This document shows, in pieces, positions 11,240 through 23,214 of a stretch of DNA of 64,000 nt. The DNA is from Magicicada septendecula (Eukaryota; Arthropoda; Insecta; Hemiptera; Cicadidae), in assembly GCA_034769895.1 (NCBI GenBank), contig CM068374.1, positions 354,564,302 through 354,628,301 on the forward strand, written 5' to 3'. How positions within the stretch are numbered: position 1 is the first letter of the stretch; each line of letters starts with the position of its first letter. Made by a program: the position numbers and the translations under genes. The notes beneath the pieces were generated by a model. The model saw nothing but the letters and a program-made list of their open reading frames with translations. It was not told the DNA's origin and did no database searches.

Positions 11240-14200
11240 TGTAGCATGACAGATAAGCCCATAAAAATGAATGGTAAAATGATCATAGAAATAAAATACT
11301 AACATTGTTAAATCTGAAGAAAGCAAAATAAAATAAAGAATTAATTAAGAACCACCGTAGAATACAATTATTGATTAAAATAAAAGTTCATGTAAAATAA
11401 ATGTTACAAGGAGTGATGAATCATCAAAACCAATTTAAAAGCTAAATATTGTAACATGACATAAGGTAGCAAAGATTCAATGGTATTTAATTATAAAATA
11501 AACAGCTGAAGATGAGAGTAAGAGGCAAAAACTTATGAACTTAAAGATCAATAACCCAGTAACCCAATAAATGACAAATGACTATTAACCTGACAGACTT
11601 GACACAATAGATCGGATAGGAACCAAAGAAACCAAGAGACAGTGAAGAAGAAGTATAAGTACAATCAAGTCATCCCAAAAAAGTGAACAGAATATTGTAA
11701 ATTTAGTAATGAATTGATGTCCGTAGTATATGAGATGTAGCTAGGACAATAAGATTAATGAAGGGTAATAGTATCACATGTATCTTGTTATTTAAAGAAT
11801 GTACTTGTATAATATAATGTAGGGGGGTTAGAAGCTAACCATACCCCAAACTAATTGTAATAATAATGGCCAAAGGCTATAAACAATACTTTGAGCCCAA
11901 AACAAAAGCAATATTAGAATGATGACCAAAAGTGATCAGTGTGATTTGGAGGTAAATAGTTATACATAACCATAATCACACAGTGATATAAAGTAATCAG
12001 ACAACCCATGAATAAACAAGTGAATAAGCCCAAAAGTGTGTGTAAAACTAAATAAGTAGTGAAGTGATAGGTATAGAATAATGAAACAAAGTGAGCAGGG
12101 TAGTAATTATAGAAACTTTCTAAAGAAAGGAAAAGTGCAGTGGGAGTGTAGAACCAAATATTATATAAGCCAACTATGTTAAAACAGATAAACAATTTGT
12201 GATAAACTGTGCATTAGTAAGTAAGATTGAACTAATTGTAATATTGTTAATTTAGGTAATAAGATATCAGGATTATATATTAAGATAAGAACTAAGGTAT
12301 TAGAATGAATAGCAAGTAAGGAGGACAGACACTGTGTTTAAGTGAAGGGAATAGTAGATAGGACATATCATATAAGGAACAGTTTATCAATAGTATTATA
12401 AGAGTTTCTTTAAGTTTCTGTAAGTAAGTATTAAGAGTTTTGTTAGTGTTCAGAAAATCATAGTATAGAGTAAATTGTAGGGTAAGCAGATAACAGCAGT
12501 TAAAAGTTATTTCAGGGCAGAACCTGAAAAGAAATGTTTAATAGTAAGAATTAGAGTTAGGGATACTGATGTTTATTGTTTGTTTTGTTTATAAATTGTA
12601 TTAGAGTTACCAGAAATGTTAGTAAGAAATGTTAGATGGAAGTAGAATGGAATCTAGGCTCTAGGCCAAACTGTTGAACATAAATTTATTAATTTGAGAA
12701 CAAATAATAATCCAAAGTTAAGGCAGAACGTGCCAAATGATTAAACCATGTAAGTGGATATTCCTAGTACCAAAATATGTAATTAACAACTAATTTTGAA
12801 TAAAATATATGTAAGATATAAATATGGGAAAATAGTAAAAATGTAATTAGCTATTCAAAAGTAGGCATGAGGGGTATCAAAATGTTCATCATGAAAAATT
12901 AGGAAGAATGGTACTAATGTGATGACTCTAGCTATTAGAATAAAGTAGTAATCTTCAATTGAAGATATTTTGGTAGAAATAGGCGAAAAAAGACGATAAA
13001 TCCTAACAATAACCTGAGTTAATAACCAATGAAAAATTAGCATAATTTATTAAGTAACCATAGCAACAAGAGAAATAATGCCAAAAAACCGTTAGATTTT
13101 CAGTAGTCATTATTAACCAACGCCAGAGAGTGGACCGAGTAGCTCTCGTATTAAAATTAAATTATTATTCTGCAAGTAATTTCAAAACTAATTAAAACCA
13201 ATGGAAGACGATTACAACAGTACAGGGAATCCTGAACATAAATTTTTTATTTGTAAAAAATTAAATTAACAAACCGTAGTGATCCAAAGAAGACGAAGCG
13301 ATGCCGTGACGAAGAAAGACGACCACTGACACTATATGAAGATCAGTGGAACCTTCTAAAAGAAGAAGACGACATCAACTGAAGAAACACGAGGCCTGAA
13401 TCAGCAAGGAGAAGTGACGAGACGAGGGAAACAGACGACAGGAGTTATCCATAGAAGAAGACGACAGCCCAGGAGTTATCTATCGAAGAAGACGACATCA
13501 GGATCTTCAGCAACAAGTAACCGATGAGTATAAACATTATCCCTTAAATCGTATTCACAACTTTTGGTCTGAATTAAATATAACTATTTCAAAATCACTG
13601 ATCACTATTTTCGAGTCAAAATAAATGCTTATTTAAATTCACTATTTAACTCTAACCAATTAATAATTATTAAGAAAGTAAAATATGATAAATAATTAAC
13701 GAATCTTTTAATAACGAACTTTTGGCAAACGAAACATAACCCAAAATTTCTTTACAAGTTTTCATTGGTGATAACTTAATTAAATGTAATGAGATATCGA
13801 TTTATTTATGTAATTAGTCTTAAGAATTGTTATAACTTTGTGTGTGTTAGCCGTAAGTACATATTTCTGTAGCCGAAAGGACTTTACACCCCTGAGAAAA
13901 ACGATATTTTTACTGTAAACTAACGTTACTGACTGATTGTATACAACTGAGCTGAGCAAGTACCAACTGCACAATTGTAATAGCCGGTGCCGAAAACGAA
14001 TTTTGATGTATAATAAACCAAGTGAAATATTCTAAAGGATTAATAAATGTTCTCAATCTGCAATGCTGTATGTTTGATTCAGTTAATTTAGAATTACGAC
14101 TAGTAATTATTGAAGTGAAGGCGTTAAAGCGAGACGCAAGCTGGGTCATACTGCGGAGAGCTGTACGCCAATCAGGTGGCGAGGCGGCAACGTTTGAATG

Positions 14201-14320
14201 CAGCAGAGCAAAATACGGTTTACCCGTACACGACTGAGAGCATACATTTTGACACGTTTAACACCAAACAACATTTAAACTTTAATTAATTTTTACAACC
14301 CACATAAACAGCTAGTTACA
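11240..14320 (+). repeat. Element B LTR1
   Basis: This 3081-base LTR is long for a Gypsy element. It is the most distinct of the four: LTR2-4 share several bases that differ from it. A purine-rich stretch at 13265-13520 contains a 31-base tandem duplication (13439-13500, unit starting CAGGAGTTATC). A more G/C-rich segment near the 3' end (about 14110-14230) precedes the primer-binding site. Small ORFs here recur in all LTRs and read as chance. Confidence 0.9.
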
Positions 14321-14323
14321 AAG

Positions 14324-14338
14324 TGGCGCGCCAACTAG
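14324..14338 (+). other. Element B unit 1 primer-binding site
   Basis: TGGCGCGCCAACTAG lies three bases after the LTR end; the same sequence follows LTR2 (23136-23150) and LTR3 (31970-31984). The tRNA is not identified. Confidence 0.55.
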
Positions 14339-14402
14339 TAGGGCTAGAATAGGTAAGGAAACATATCTCTAAACTTTACAGATTCTAGCGGCGACTACAG
14401 AA

Positions 14403-16343
14403 ATGGAACGGGAAAAAATCGGCACAAGACAGACCGTGCTACGCGAAAAGGAGGCGGAAGAGGAAGCAAGGAGATTAGAAAAGGAGATCGAGAAGGGTGC
14501 CAGAATGGAAGAAAGAGAAGTAACTTCAGTGGAAGATGTGGAAGAATTATTAACCCCAGCAAAGCCAACCAGGACCACGGAAGGAACGAATTTAGATAAT
14601 CTGATGAGAATTATGATGGAACAGTTCGGAACAATGAATGAGAAAATGGACAAAAATAAGGAGGAGTTGAAAAAGGAGATAGATGAAAAAATGGACAAGA
14701 AATTTGAGTCAGTAAATGAAAATTTTAAGAAGCAGGAGGAGAAAATAGATGAAAAATTGGACAGCACCAAAGAAGATTTAAGGCGGACCACTAATGGAAA
14801 TAACGAAAAATTACGACAGGAGATGAAGGAAGAAAACAAGATAATCAGTGAAAAAATAGAGAGGAGTAATGAGAAAACCAACGAAGCCTTGAGACTCATG
14901 AAAGAGGACATCGAAACGCTGAATGATAAAATTGAATATAACCAAGATACATTACAGCAACAGTTGACGGAGTACAGAGAAGAACTGAAGCAAACTGTAG
15001 TGGAAACGGAAGAGAAGATAGAGAAAACCAGCGAAGTAGTGATGCAAGTCCGAGAAGAAATTTTAATCAAGGTGAACGAAGTGGAAGGCGAAGGTAAGAG
15101 GAGGGTTGAAGGACTCCAAAAAGAAACCAACAACAAATTAGAACAGATACAAACCAGAGTAGAAGAGAACTATAGCAGATTGGACGCGTCAGTAAGTGAA
15201 GTGAAGGACACCACAACCGCCCAAGAAGGGAAAATAGCTGAATTTAGGGCTAGAGAGCTACGCCTACAAGAGGAGATCAACGCATTGAAAGATCGACCAA
15301 TCATGACCTCACATGTGTTACGTAGTGAAAATAGAGAGACCATAAACTTCAAAAACTATAAACATAATCCAATTGAGTTTATAGAACGAGTGGAGGAAAA
15401 CTTAGCCCGAACCAGAGAGACAAGGTGGACTGTAATCAAGAGCATGATAGATGACATGTTTAAAGAAGTCCATGATAATTGGTGGACGGCGGTGAGACCA
15501 GACATAAATAATTTCAATGAATTCAAGAAATTATTCAAAGACAAATACTGGTCGGAGGCAACACAGCACGTGGTGAGAAACAATATAAGCAATGGCAGAT
15601 TCGACCCTTACCTAGGACACTCACCAACCGCTTACTTTTTAGGTGAGGTGAGCATAGCAAGGAACCTTGAACCCAACATCCCGGAAGAGTGCCTAGTGAC
15701 GCAATTGGCGTATCACTATGACGGTGAGATCACGAAAAGCCGTTTAAGTGGACGCATTAAAACTATACAAGAGATGGCTGCATTATTGGGAGAGTACGAG
15801 CGGGAGAAACACTATGTCTTGAACAGACGGAAGAATTCACCAAACTACAGAAATTATGACAACCAGAATCAGCCAAGTGGACCACAGGGAAACCACACCC
15901 CAGCCAATCATCCGCCATCCAACCCCAATAATTATCGAGGGTTCCATAACCAAAACGACAACAATAACTACCCAAGAAACCACAATCAGAATTACCCCAA
16001 TAACAATAATAATGGTAACCATCCTTACAACAGGGGAAACAACCAAAATGGAGGTGGGTATAACAGACCAAATAACCAGTACCATAATAATAACCCGTCG
16101 ACACAGAATCAAACATACAGACGACGGGTGAACTATATAAATGCAGAAGGTAGAAATGACGGGAGACGCAGTTATAGAAGACCGAGGAGCCGGAGTGCCG
16201 AAGAGAACAGAAGAGGTCGAGAACAAATAACTCGTAATGACCACTCGATTGAGAGGAGGCAGAACACGGAGAATAATCACCCCGTCAGAACAGAGGACCG
16301 CGCCGAAGGTAACGGCCAGCATTTAAACGAGCAGCGGCAGTGA
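14403..16343 (+). CDS. gag: Element B unit 1 Gag polyprotein
   Basis: This intact 646-residue frame starts at the first ATG after the primer-binding site. Residues about 1-300 are a Glu/Lys-rich coiled coil (repeats such as EEK-IDEKLDSTKED). Residues about 310-450 are the capsid-like domain (NFKNYKHNPIEF, DNWWTAVRPDI, KYWSEATQHVVRNN, AYFLGEVSIARNL, IPEECLV). An Asn-rich tract follows (about 475-570) and then a basic Arg/Ser-rich C terminus; there is no zinc knuckle. Gag should assemble the virus-like particle and bind element RNA. It ends just past the TTTAAAC frameshift heptamer. Units 2 and 3 encode nearly the same protein. Confidence 0.9.
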   Translation: MEREKIGTRQTVLREKEAEEEARRLEKEIEKGARMEEREVTSVEDVEELLTPAKPTRTTEGTNLDNLMRIMMEQFGTMNEKMDKNKEELKKEIDEKMDKKFESVNENFKKQEEKIDEKLDSTKEDLRRTTNGNNEKLRQEMKEENKIISEKIERSNEKTNEALRLMKEDIETLNDKIEYNQDTLQQQLTEYREELKQTVVETEEKIEKTSEVVMQVREEILIKVNEVEGEGKRRVEGLQKETNNKLEQIQTRVEENYSRLDASVSEVKDTTTAQEGKIAEFRARELRLQEEINALKDRPIMTSHVLRSENRETINFKNYKHNPIEFIERVEENLARTRETRWTVIKSMIDDMFKEVHDNWWTAVRPDINNFNEFKKLFKDKYWSEATQHVVRNNISNGRFDPYLGHSPTAYFLGEVSIARNLEPNIPEECLVTQLAYHYDGEITKSRLSGRIKTIQEMAALLGEYEREKHYVLNRRKNSPNYRNYDNQNQPSGPQGNHTPANHPPSNPNNYRGFHNQNDNNNYPRNHNQNYPNNNNNGNHPYNRGNNQNGGGYNRPNNQYHNNNPSTQNQTYRRRVNYINAEGRNDGRRSYRRPRSRSAEENRRGREQITRNDHSIERRQNTENNHPVRTEDRAEGNGQHLNEQRQ

Positions 16344-16366
16344 AAATACCAAAGGACCCGTCACTG
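16322..16366 (+). promoter_or_regulatory. Unit 1 gag-protease -1 frameshift signal
   Basis: The gag-frame codons CAT TTA AAC contain the canonical slippery heptamer TTTAAAC (16322-16328). After a 9-base spacer, CAGTGA can pair with TCACTG further on, enclosing the gag stop. The spacing fits known -1 frameshift signals. Activity is inferred. Confidence 0.7.
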
Positions 16367-16879
16367 ATCTGATCTATTGGGTTAATAACGACACAGACTG
16401 ACCAGACAAATGACTACACTATTACAATAATTCAGAATCATTATCTGAAAAATATCCGAGAGGAGCTTATGGAAGAAAATTCCTCATTGACCAAGCACCC
16501 GGATAATGAAATTGCCTATGTTACCGCTAAAGTACATAATGTAAATATAAAATTTATGATAGACACAGGCGCAAATGTGTCTCTAATTGATATAAACATG
16601 TATGACAAAATTCAAAAAGAAAGTAAGACCAGTTTACCAACGTTACCAATAAGCAACATTATTTTAATAGGAGCCACTGGTAGGCAAAATAAGACAATTA
16701 AGAGACAAGTGTCACTAGAAGTCATAAGTAATGGTGTGACACTACCTATGATATTTTTGATCGCTCACAACATACCATTTGACATCCTAATTGGTTGTGA
16801 CATATTGAGGAAATACTCTGCAGTTATCGATATGGAATTATCGAAAGTAACCATGAAATATGAAGGCAGAGATGGGTAG
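16340..16879 (+). pseudogene. Element B unit 1 protease, nonsense codon just after the frameshift
   Basis: This is an aspartic protease domain in the -1 frame relative to gag. TGA at 16370-16372 (CGA in unit 3) stops translation ten codons after the frame overlap. Past it the frame is open; from ATG 16469 it reads 136 residues with FMIDTGANVS (active site about residues 32-35) and ILIGCDILRK. It ends in TAG at 16877-16879, after which RT is found in another frame. Protease would normally be made only as a Gag fusion, so the internal ATG is not likely to be used. Confidence 0.75.
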
Positions 16880-16911
16880 CTGAATTAACTGGCAGCAAAG
16901 GGGTCCTACCA

Positions 16912-19737
16912 ATGAGTAAAATATACAGTATAAGAACAGTTTGTGATTCACCAGACCGGAGGTGGGAAGTAAAGCCAGACAGTCAAGTAAATAATGACAT
17001 TCTATGGCATCAAAAATTGGAGGAGATCCGACAATTCCGAGGAACCCAAGATGGGAATCCAATGACAGAGCAAGAGGTGGAAAAGTTAATACGAATTTAC
17101 AACAAGTACCGGCATGTATTTTCCGACCAACCAGGAAAAGTACGGGGGTATCAATGCGAGTTAAGATTTAAAGAAGTGGCCAATTTCAATAAAAAATCCT
17201 ATCCCATAGCGTATGCAGCCAAGGAAGCAGTACGCACAGAAATTAGTAAGATGATGGAGGAAGACATCATAAAATATAGCTGTTCACAATACACCAGTCC
17301 GATAGTTGCTGTTACGAAAAAGGATGGAAGAGTACGCTTGTGTCTCGACACTCGAGAAATAAATAAAATACTGATCAACGACAGAACATCTCCTGGTGAG
17401 ATCGAGGAAATCCTCAAGAAGTTCCATGGAACGCAATTTATTAGCACATGGGATACGGTCTGCGGGTACTGGCAGGTAGAACTGCACCCAGCCAGCCGAC
17501 AGTACGTAGCATTCATATTTGAAGGCAGGAACTACCAGTTCAAGCGACTACCTTTTGGGCTGGTAAACTCTGTAGCAATATTTGTTCGCTGCATGGACCA
17601 GATACTGGGTCCCGAAACTATGAGCTATACCACTGTATGCGTTAATGATCTGTTGATCACCTCATCAAATTGGGAGGAGCATTGTATGAGAGTTGAAAAA
17701 GTGTTAGAAAAATTATCTATTAACAATGTGACATTAAAACTCGAGAAATCTAAACTAATAGCAGCAGAAGTCCAATTCCTTGGATTCAACCTGTCACGAC
17801 AGGGAATAACACCGTCAATTGATAAGGTAGATGCCATTCAACGCTTTCCTACCCCAAGAAATAAGAAGCAGTTACAGTCGTTTCTGGGCATCTGTAACTA
17901 CTACAGAAAGTTCCAGCAGAATTATTCAGAACTGACTACTAGACTAGCACCACAGCTATCATCCAAAAACAAGTGGATGTGGGGCCCAGAACAGGATACC
18001 ATCTTCAACACTATCAAAACACACTTCCTTGACACTATCATGTTAAACCATCCCGATTTCAATAGACCCTTTTTTATGAACTGCGACGCAAGCGACATTA
18101 GCTTGGGATCGGTGCTTTACCAAGAAGACAAGGATGGAAACCACCAAGTGATAAGCTTCGCCAGCCGTACCTTAAACCAATGTGAGCGCAATTATCATGT
18201 AACTGAAAAAGAACTGTTGAGTGTGGTCTTTTCATGTGCAAAATTTCGGACTTACATACTTGGGTATCCCATCACCGTGCGCACCGACCATAAATCCATT
18301 TCATTTTTGAAAAACTGCAAACTCAGCCATGGTCGACTAGCCAGATGGATTCTTGCTCTCCAAGAATATCACATCAACTGGGAGTATATCCCTGGTAGCA
18401 AAAATACAGCAGCTGATGTGCTATCACGGATTAACACTGAACAACAAACCTTTGATGGAGAAAAGGAGACCATTGTGAAGGTATTTAACATCATGAAAAA
18501 TAACTCTGACCTAGAAGTGATAGTGAACAAGGTGATACAACACCAGAAAGAGGATGCAAAATTAAACCAAATCCGAGAGAGACTAGATCGACAGGAAGAA
18601 AAAGCAACTCAGTACTATTGCGTTCATGAAGATATTTTGTTTGTTAAAACTAAACCTAACCAGAATACGTGGAAGCTGTTGATACCTAATGAAACCGCAA
18701 CTGAGATCATAATGGAGTACCAGCTCAGGTACGGACACATGGGAGCACTGAAGGTGAAAAAAGCGTTAGAAGAACACACATACCTGAAAGATATTAACCG
18801 AAGGGTGAGAAAAACCATTAAAAACTGTCACATATGTCAGCTTGTAAAATGCAACAACGACAGAAAGGAAGGAATCATGCAAGCAATAACCTCTACAAAT
18901 AAAATGGAACGAGTTTTCCTAGACATATGTGGACCTATGCCACGAAGTGGAGGCAGAAAGCAGCACAAATTCATCATCATTATTATGGACCATTATTCAA
19001 AATTTATTAAATTATACCCAATCAACCGTGCTACTACAAACAAGGTATTGAACATTGTCACACAAAGATACATTACTGACGTGGGTAGTCCCATGAATAT
19101 TATCACTGACCATGGTACTCAATTCCGAGGAAGACGATGGAAGGACACATTAATGGATCTGGGTATCCGAACATACAAGACTTCAATTTACCACCCGAAC
19201 AGCAACCCAGCGGAAAGAGTGCTCCATGAAGTTGGGAGAATTCTCCGTACCTACTGCCACGACCAGCAACGCAAGTGGAGCGAATACCTCGAAGCCACTG
19301 AAAACTTCATAAATCTCGCATACCATGAATCCATTAAGGATACCCCGTACACCATCATGTACGGAAAACCACCACCTCGAGCCATAGAAGAACTTGTCAA
19401 TTTCCCCACCAATCCAATATACCAATTTGATAATGCCAAATTCTATAGTAAAATTGGGGAGCAAACAGAAAAGAAAAAGGCTAAATATCATAAAATGCAA
19501 CCAAAGGCAATCCGGTACAGTGAAGGAGAAAAGGTATTAATACGAAACCGAGAATTACCAAGTTCCAGAGAGGGAATCACGAAGAAATTACTGTTGTTAT
19601 ATAATGGACCCTATCTCATATTGAAAGATAATAAAAATAATACCTATGTCATAAGTGAAATCACAACTAAAAAGATAAAAGGGACTTATAACCAGTCTTC
19701 TTTAAAAAAGTATTATGAACCAGTGTCAGAAAAGTAA
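16912..19737 (+). pseudogene. pol: Element B unit 1 RT-RNase H-integrase, catalytically altered
   Basis: A long 941-codon frame carries RT (about residues 95-330), RNase H (about 385-510) and integrase (about 600-930). The RT box at residues 243-246 reads CVND instead of the usual YVDD, losing a metal-binding Asp and the preceding Tyr. RNase H motifs are present (NCDASD, TEKELLS, RTDHKS, AADVLSR). The integrase zinc finger has Gln where units 2 and 3 and element A have the first His. The DDE residues (FLDICGP, ITDHG, NPAERV) and the GPY/F module are present. The frame is -1 relative to protease and homology begins upstream of ATG 16912, so this ORF is not expressed as in A unless another shift occurs. 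Its C terminus is complete, unlike units 2 and 3. Confidence 0.85.
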
Positions 19738-20082
19738 AGAGAATTTTGTAAGTAACTATTATCAAAATTCAAAAATAAATGTAAGCACAACTTACAATAA
19801 GTATTTGATTGGAACCATTGTTATTATAAATGAGAGGGAATTTAAAAGAAAGATAAACTAAATTCACAACAAAGTAAGGCTAAACTTACGACCAAGTGTG
19901 AAACAAAATGTGTAAACACATGTAATTTTGAAAATATGTATAATGAAATATCATAAAAATTGAGATATAAATAATTCAATGTTACACAAATAATGATGAC
20001 GCTACATAACATCATTAACCAATCCTATCACAAAAAGGGGATAAATAGAAATTAATGTTTCACAAAAGAAGAGACAAAAATC
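19738..20082 (+). other. Unit 1 3' non-coding region with two stem-loops and polypurine tract
   Basis: TGTAAG-cacaa-CTTACA (19780-19796) and GTAAG-gctaaa-CTTAC (19874-19889) match the repeated stem-loops of element A. A purine-rich run, AAAAGAAGAGACAAAAA (20064-20080), directly precedes LTR2 and is the likely plus-strand primer. Confidence 0.65.
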
Positions 20083-23000
20083 TGTAGCATGACAGATAAG
20101 CCCATAAAAATGAATGGTAAAATGATCATAGAAATAAAATACTAACATTGTTAAATCCGAAGAAAGCAAAATAAAATAAAGAATTAATTAAGAACCACCG
20201 TAGAATACAATCATTGATTAAAATAAAAGTTCATGTAAAATAAATGTTACAAGGAGTGATGAATCATCAAAACCAATTTAAAAGCTAAATATTGTAACAT
20301 GACATAAGGTAGCAAAGATTCAATGCTATTTAATTATAAAATAAACAGCTGAAGATGAGAGTAAGAGGCAAAAACTTATGAACTTAAAGATCAATAACCC
20401 AGTAACCCAATAAATGACAAATGACTATTAACCTGACAGACTTGACACAATAGATCGGATAGGAACCAAAGAAACCAAGAGACAGTGAAGAAGAAGTATA
20501 AGTACAATCAAGTCATCCCAAAAAAGTGAACAGAATATTGTAAATTTAGTAATGAATTGATGTCCGTAGTATATGAGATGTAGCTAGGACAATAAGATTA
20601 ATGAAGGGTAATAGTATCACATGTATCTTGTTATTTAAAGAATGTACTTGTATAATATAATGTAGGGGGGTTAGAAGCTAACCATACCCCAAACTAATTG
20701 TAATAATAATGGCCAAAGGCTATAAACAATACTTTGAGCCCAAAACAAAAGGAATATTAGAATGATGACCAAAAGTGATCAGTGTGATTTGGAGGTAAAT
20801 AGTTATACATAACCATAATCACACAGTGATATAAAGTAATCAGACAACCCATGAATAAACAAGTGAATAAGCCCAAAAGTGTGTGTAAAACTAAATAAGT
20901 AGTGAAGTGATAGGTATAGAATAATGAAACAAAGTGAGCAGGGTAGTAATTATAGAAACTTTCTAAAGAAAGGAAAAGTGCAGTGGGAGTGTAGAACCAA
21001 ATATTATATAAGCCAACTATGTTAAAACAGATAAACAATTTGTGATAAACTGTGCATTAGTAAGTAAGATTGAACTAATTGTAATATTGTTAATTTAGGT
21101 AATAAGATATCAGGATTATATATTAAGATAAGAACTAAGGTATTAGAATGAATAGCAAGTAAGGAGGACAGACACTGTGTTTAAGTGAAGGGAATAGTAG
21201 ATAGGACATATCATATAAGGAACAGTTTATCAATAGTATTATAAGAGTTTCTTTAAGTTTCTGTAAGTAAGTATTAAGAGTTTTGTTAGTGTTCAGAAAA
21301 TCATAGTATAGAGTAAATTGTAGGGTAAGCAGATAACAGCAGTTAAAAGTTATTTCAGGGCAGAACCTGAAAAGAAATGTTTAATAGTAAGAATTAGAGT
21401 TAGGGATACTGATGTTTATTGTTTGTTTTGTTTATAAATTGTATTAGAGGTACCAGAAATGTTAGTAAGAAATGTTAGATGGAACTAGAATGGAATCTAG
21501 GCTCTAGGCCAAACTGTTGAACATAAATTTATTAATTTGAGAACAAATAATAATCCAAAGTTAAGGCAGAACGTGCCAAATGATTAAACCATGTAAGTGG
21601 ATATTCCTAGTACCAAAATATGTAATTAACAACTAATTTTGAATAAAATATATGTAAGATATAAATATGGGAAAATAGTAAAAATGTAATTAGCTATTCA
21701 AAAGTAGGCATGAGGGGTATCAAAATGTTCATCATGAAAAATTAGGAAGAATGGTACTAATGTGATGACTCTAGCTATTAGAATAAAGTAGTAATCTTCA
21801 ATTGAAGATATTTTGGTAGAAATAGGCGAAAAAAGACGATAAATCCTAACAATAACCTGAGTTAATAACCAATGAAAAATTAGCATAATTTATTAAGTAA
21901 CCATAGCAACAAGAGAAATAACGCCAAAAAACCGTTAGATTTTCAGTAGTCATTATTAACCAACGCCAGAGAGTGGACCGAGTAGCTCTCGTATTAAAAT
22001 TAAATTATTATTCTGCAAGTAATTTCAAAACTAATTAAAACCAATGGAAGACGATTACAACAGTACAGGGAATCCTTAACATAAATTTTTTATTTGTAAA
22101 AAATTAAATTAACAAACCGTAGTGATCCAAAGAAGACGAAGCGACGCCGTGACGAAGAAAGACGACCACTGACACTATATGAAGATCAGTGGAACCTTCT
22201 AAAAGAAGAAGACGACATCAACTGAAGAAACACGAGGCCTGAATCAGCAAGGAGAAGTGACGAGACGAGGGAAACAGACGACAGGAGTTATCCATAGAAG
22301 AAGACGACATCAGGATCTTCAGCAACAAGTAACCGATGAGTATACACATTATCCCTTAAATCGTATTCACAACTTTTGGTCTGAATTAAATATAACTATT
22401 TCAAAATCACTGATCACTATTTTCGAGTCAAAATAAATGCTTATTTAAATTCACTATTTAACTCTAACCAATTAATAATTATTAAGAAAGTAAAATATGA
22501 TAAATAATTAACGAATCTTTTAATAACGAACTTTTGGCAAACGAAACATAACCCAAAATTTCTTTACAAGTTTTCATTGGTGATAACTTAATTAAATGTA
22601 ATGAGATATCGATTTATTTATGTAATTAGTCTTAAGAATTGTTATAACTTTGTGTGTGTTAGCCGTAAGTACATATTTCTGTAGCCGAAAGGACTTTACA
22701 CCCCTGAGAAAAACGATATTTTTACTGTAAACTAACGTTACTGACTGATTGTATACAACTGAGCTGAGCAAGTACCAACTGCACAATTGTAATAGCCGGT
22801 GCCGAAAACGAATTTTGATGTATAATAAACCAAGTGAAATATTCTAAAGGATTAATAAATGTTCTCAATCTGCAATGCTGTATGTTTGATTCAGTTAATT
22901 TAGAATTACGACTAGTAATTATTGAAGTGAAGGCGTTAAAGCGAGACGCAAGCTGGGTCATACTGCGGAGAGCTGTACGCCAATCAGGTGGCGAGGCGGC

Positions 23001-23132
23001 AACGTTTGAATGCAGCAGAGCAAAATACGGTTTACCCGTACACGACTGAGAGCATACATTTTGACACGTTTAACACCAAACAACATTTAAACTTTAATTA
23101 ATTTTTACAACCCACATAAACAGCTAGTTACA
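20083..23132 (+). repeat. Element B LTR2 (shared by units 1 and 2)
   Basis: This copy is 3050 bases, shorter because one 31-base unit of the tandem duplication is missing near 22295. It serves as 3' LTR of unit 1 and 5' LTR of unit 2. Confidence 0.9.
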
Positions 23133-23214
23133 AAGTGGCGCGCCAACTAGTAGGGCTAGAATAGGTAAGGAAACATATCTCTAAACTTTACAGATTCTAG
23201 CGGCGACTACAGAA

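Noticed and set aside
14022..14237. 71-residue plus-strand ORF near the end of each B LTR
   Set aside because: Identical in all LTRs only because the LTRs are identical; it has no counterpart in A and no recognisable domain.
14369..15136. Long minus-strand ORF opposite B gag (255 residues), repeated in each unit
   Set aside because: It is the antisense shadow of the Glu/Lys-rich coiled coil, giving a Ser/Phe/Leu-rich product; the gag frame explains the sequence.
19738..20082. Possible env gene after B pol
   Set aside because: Only about 345 bases separate pol from the LTR and no ORF with signal peptide or membrane segment is present.
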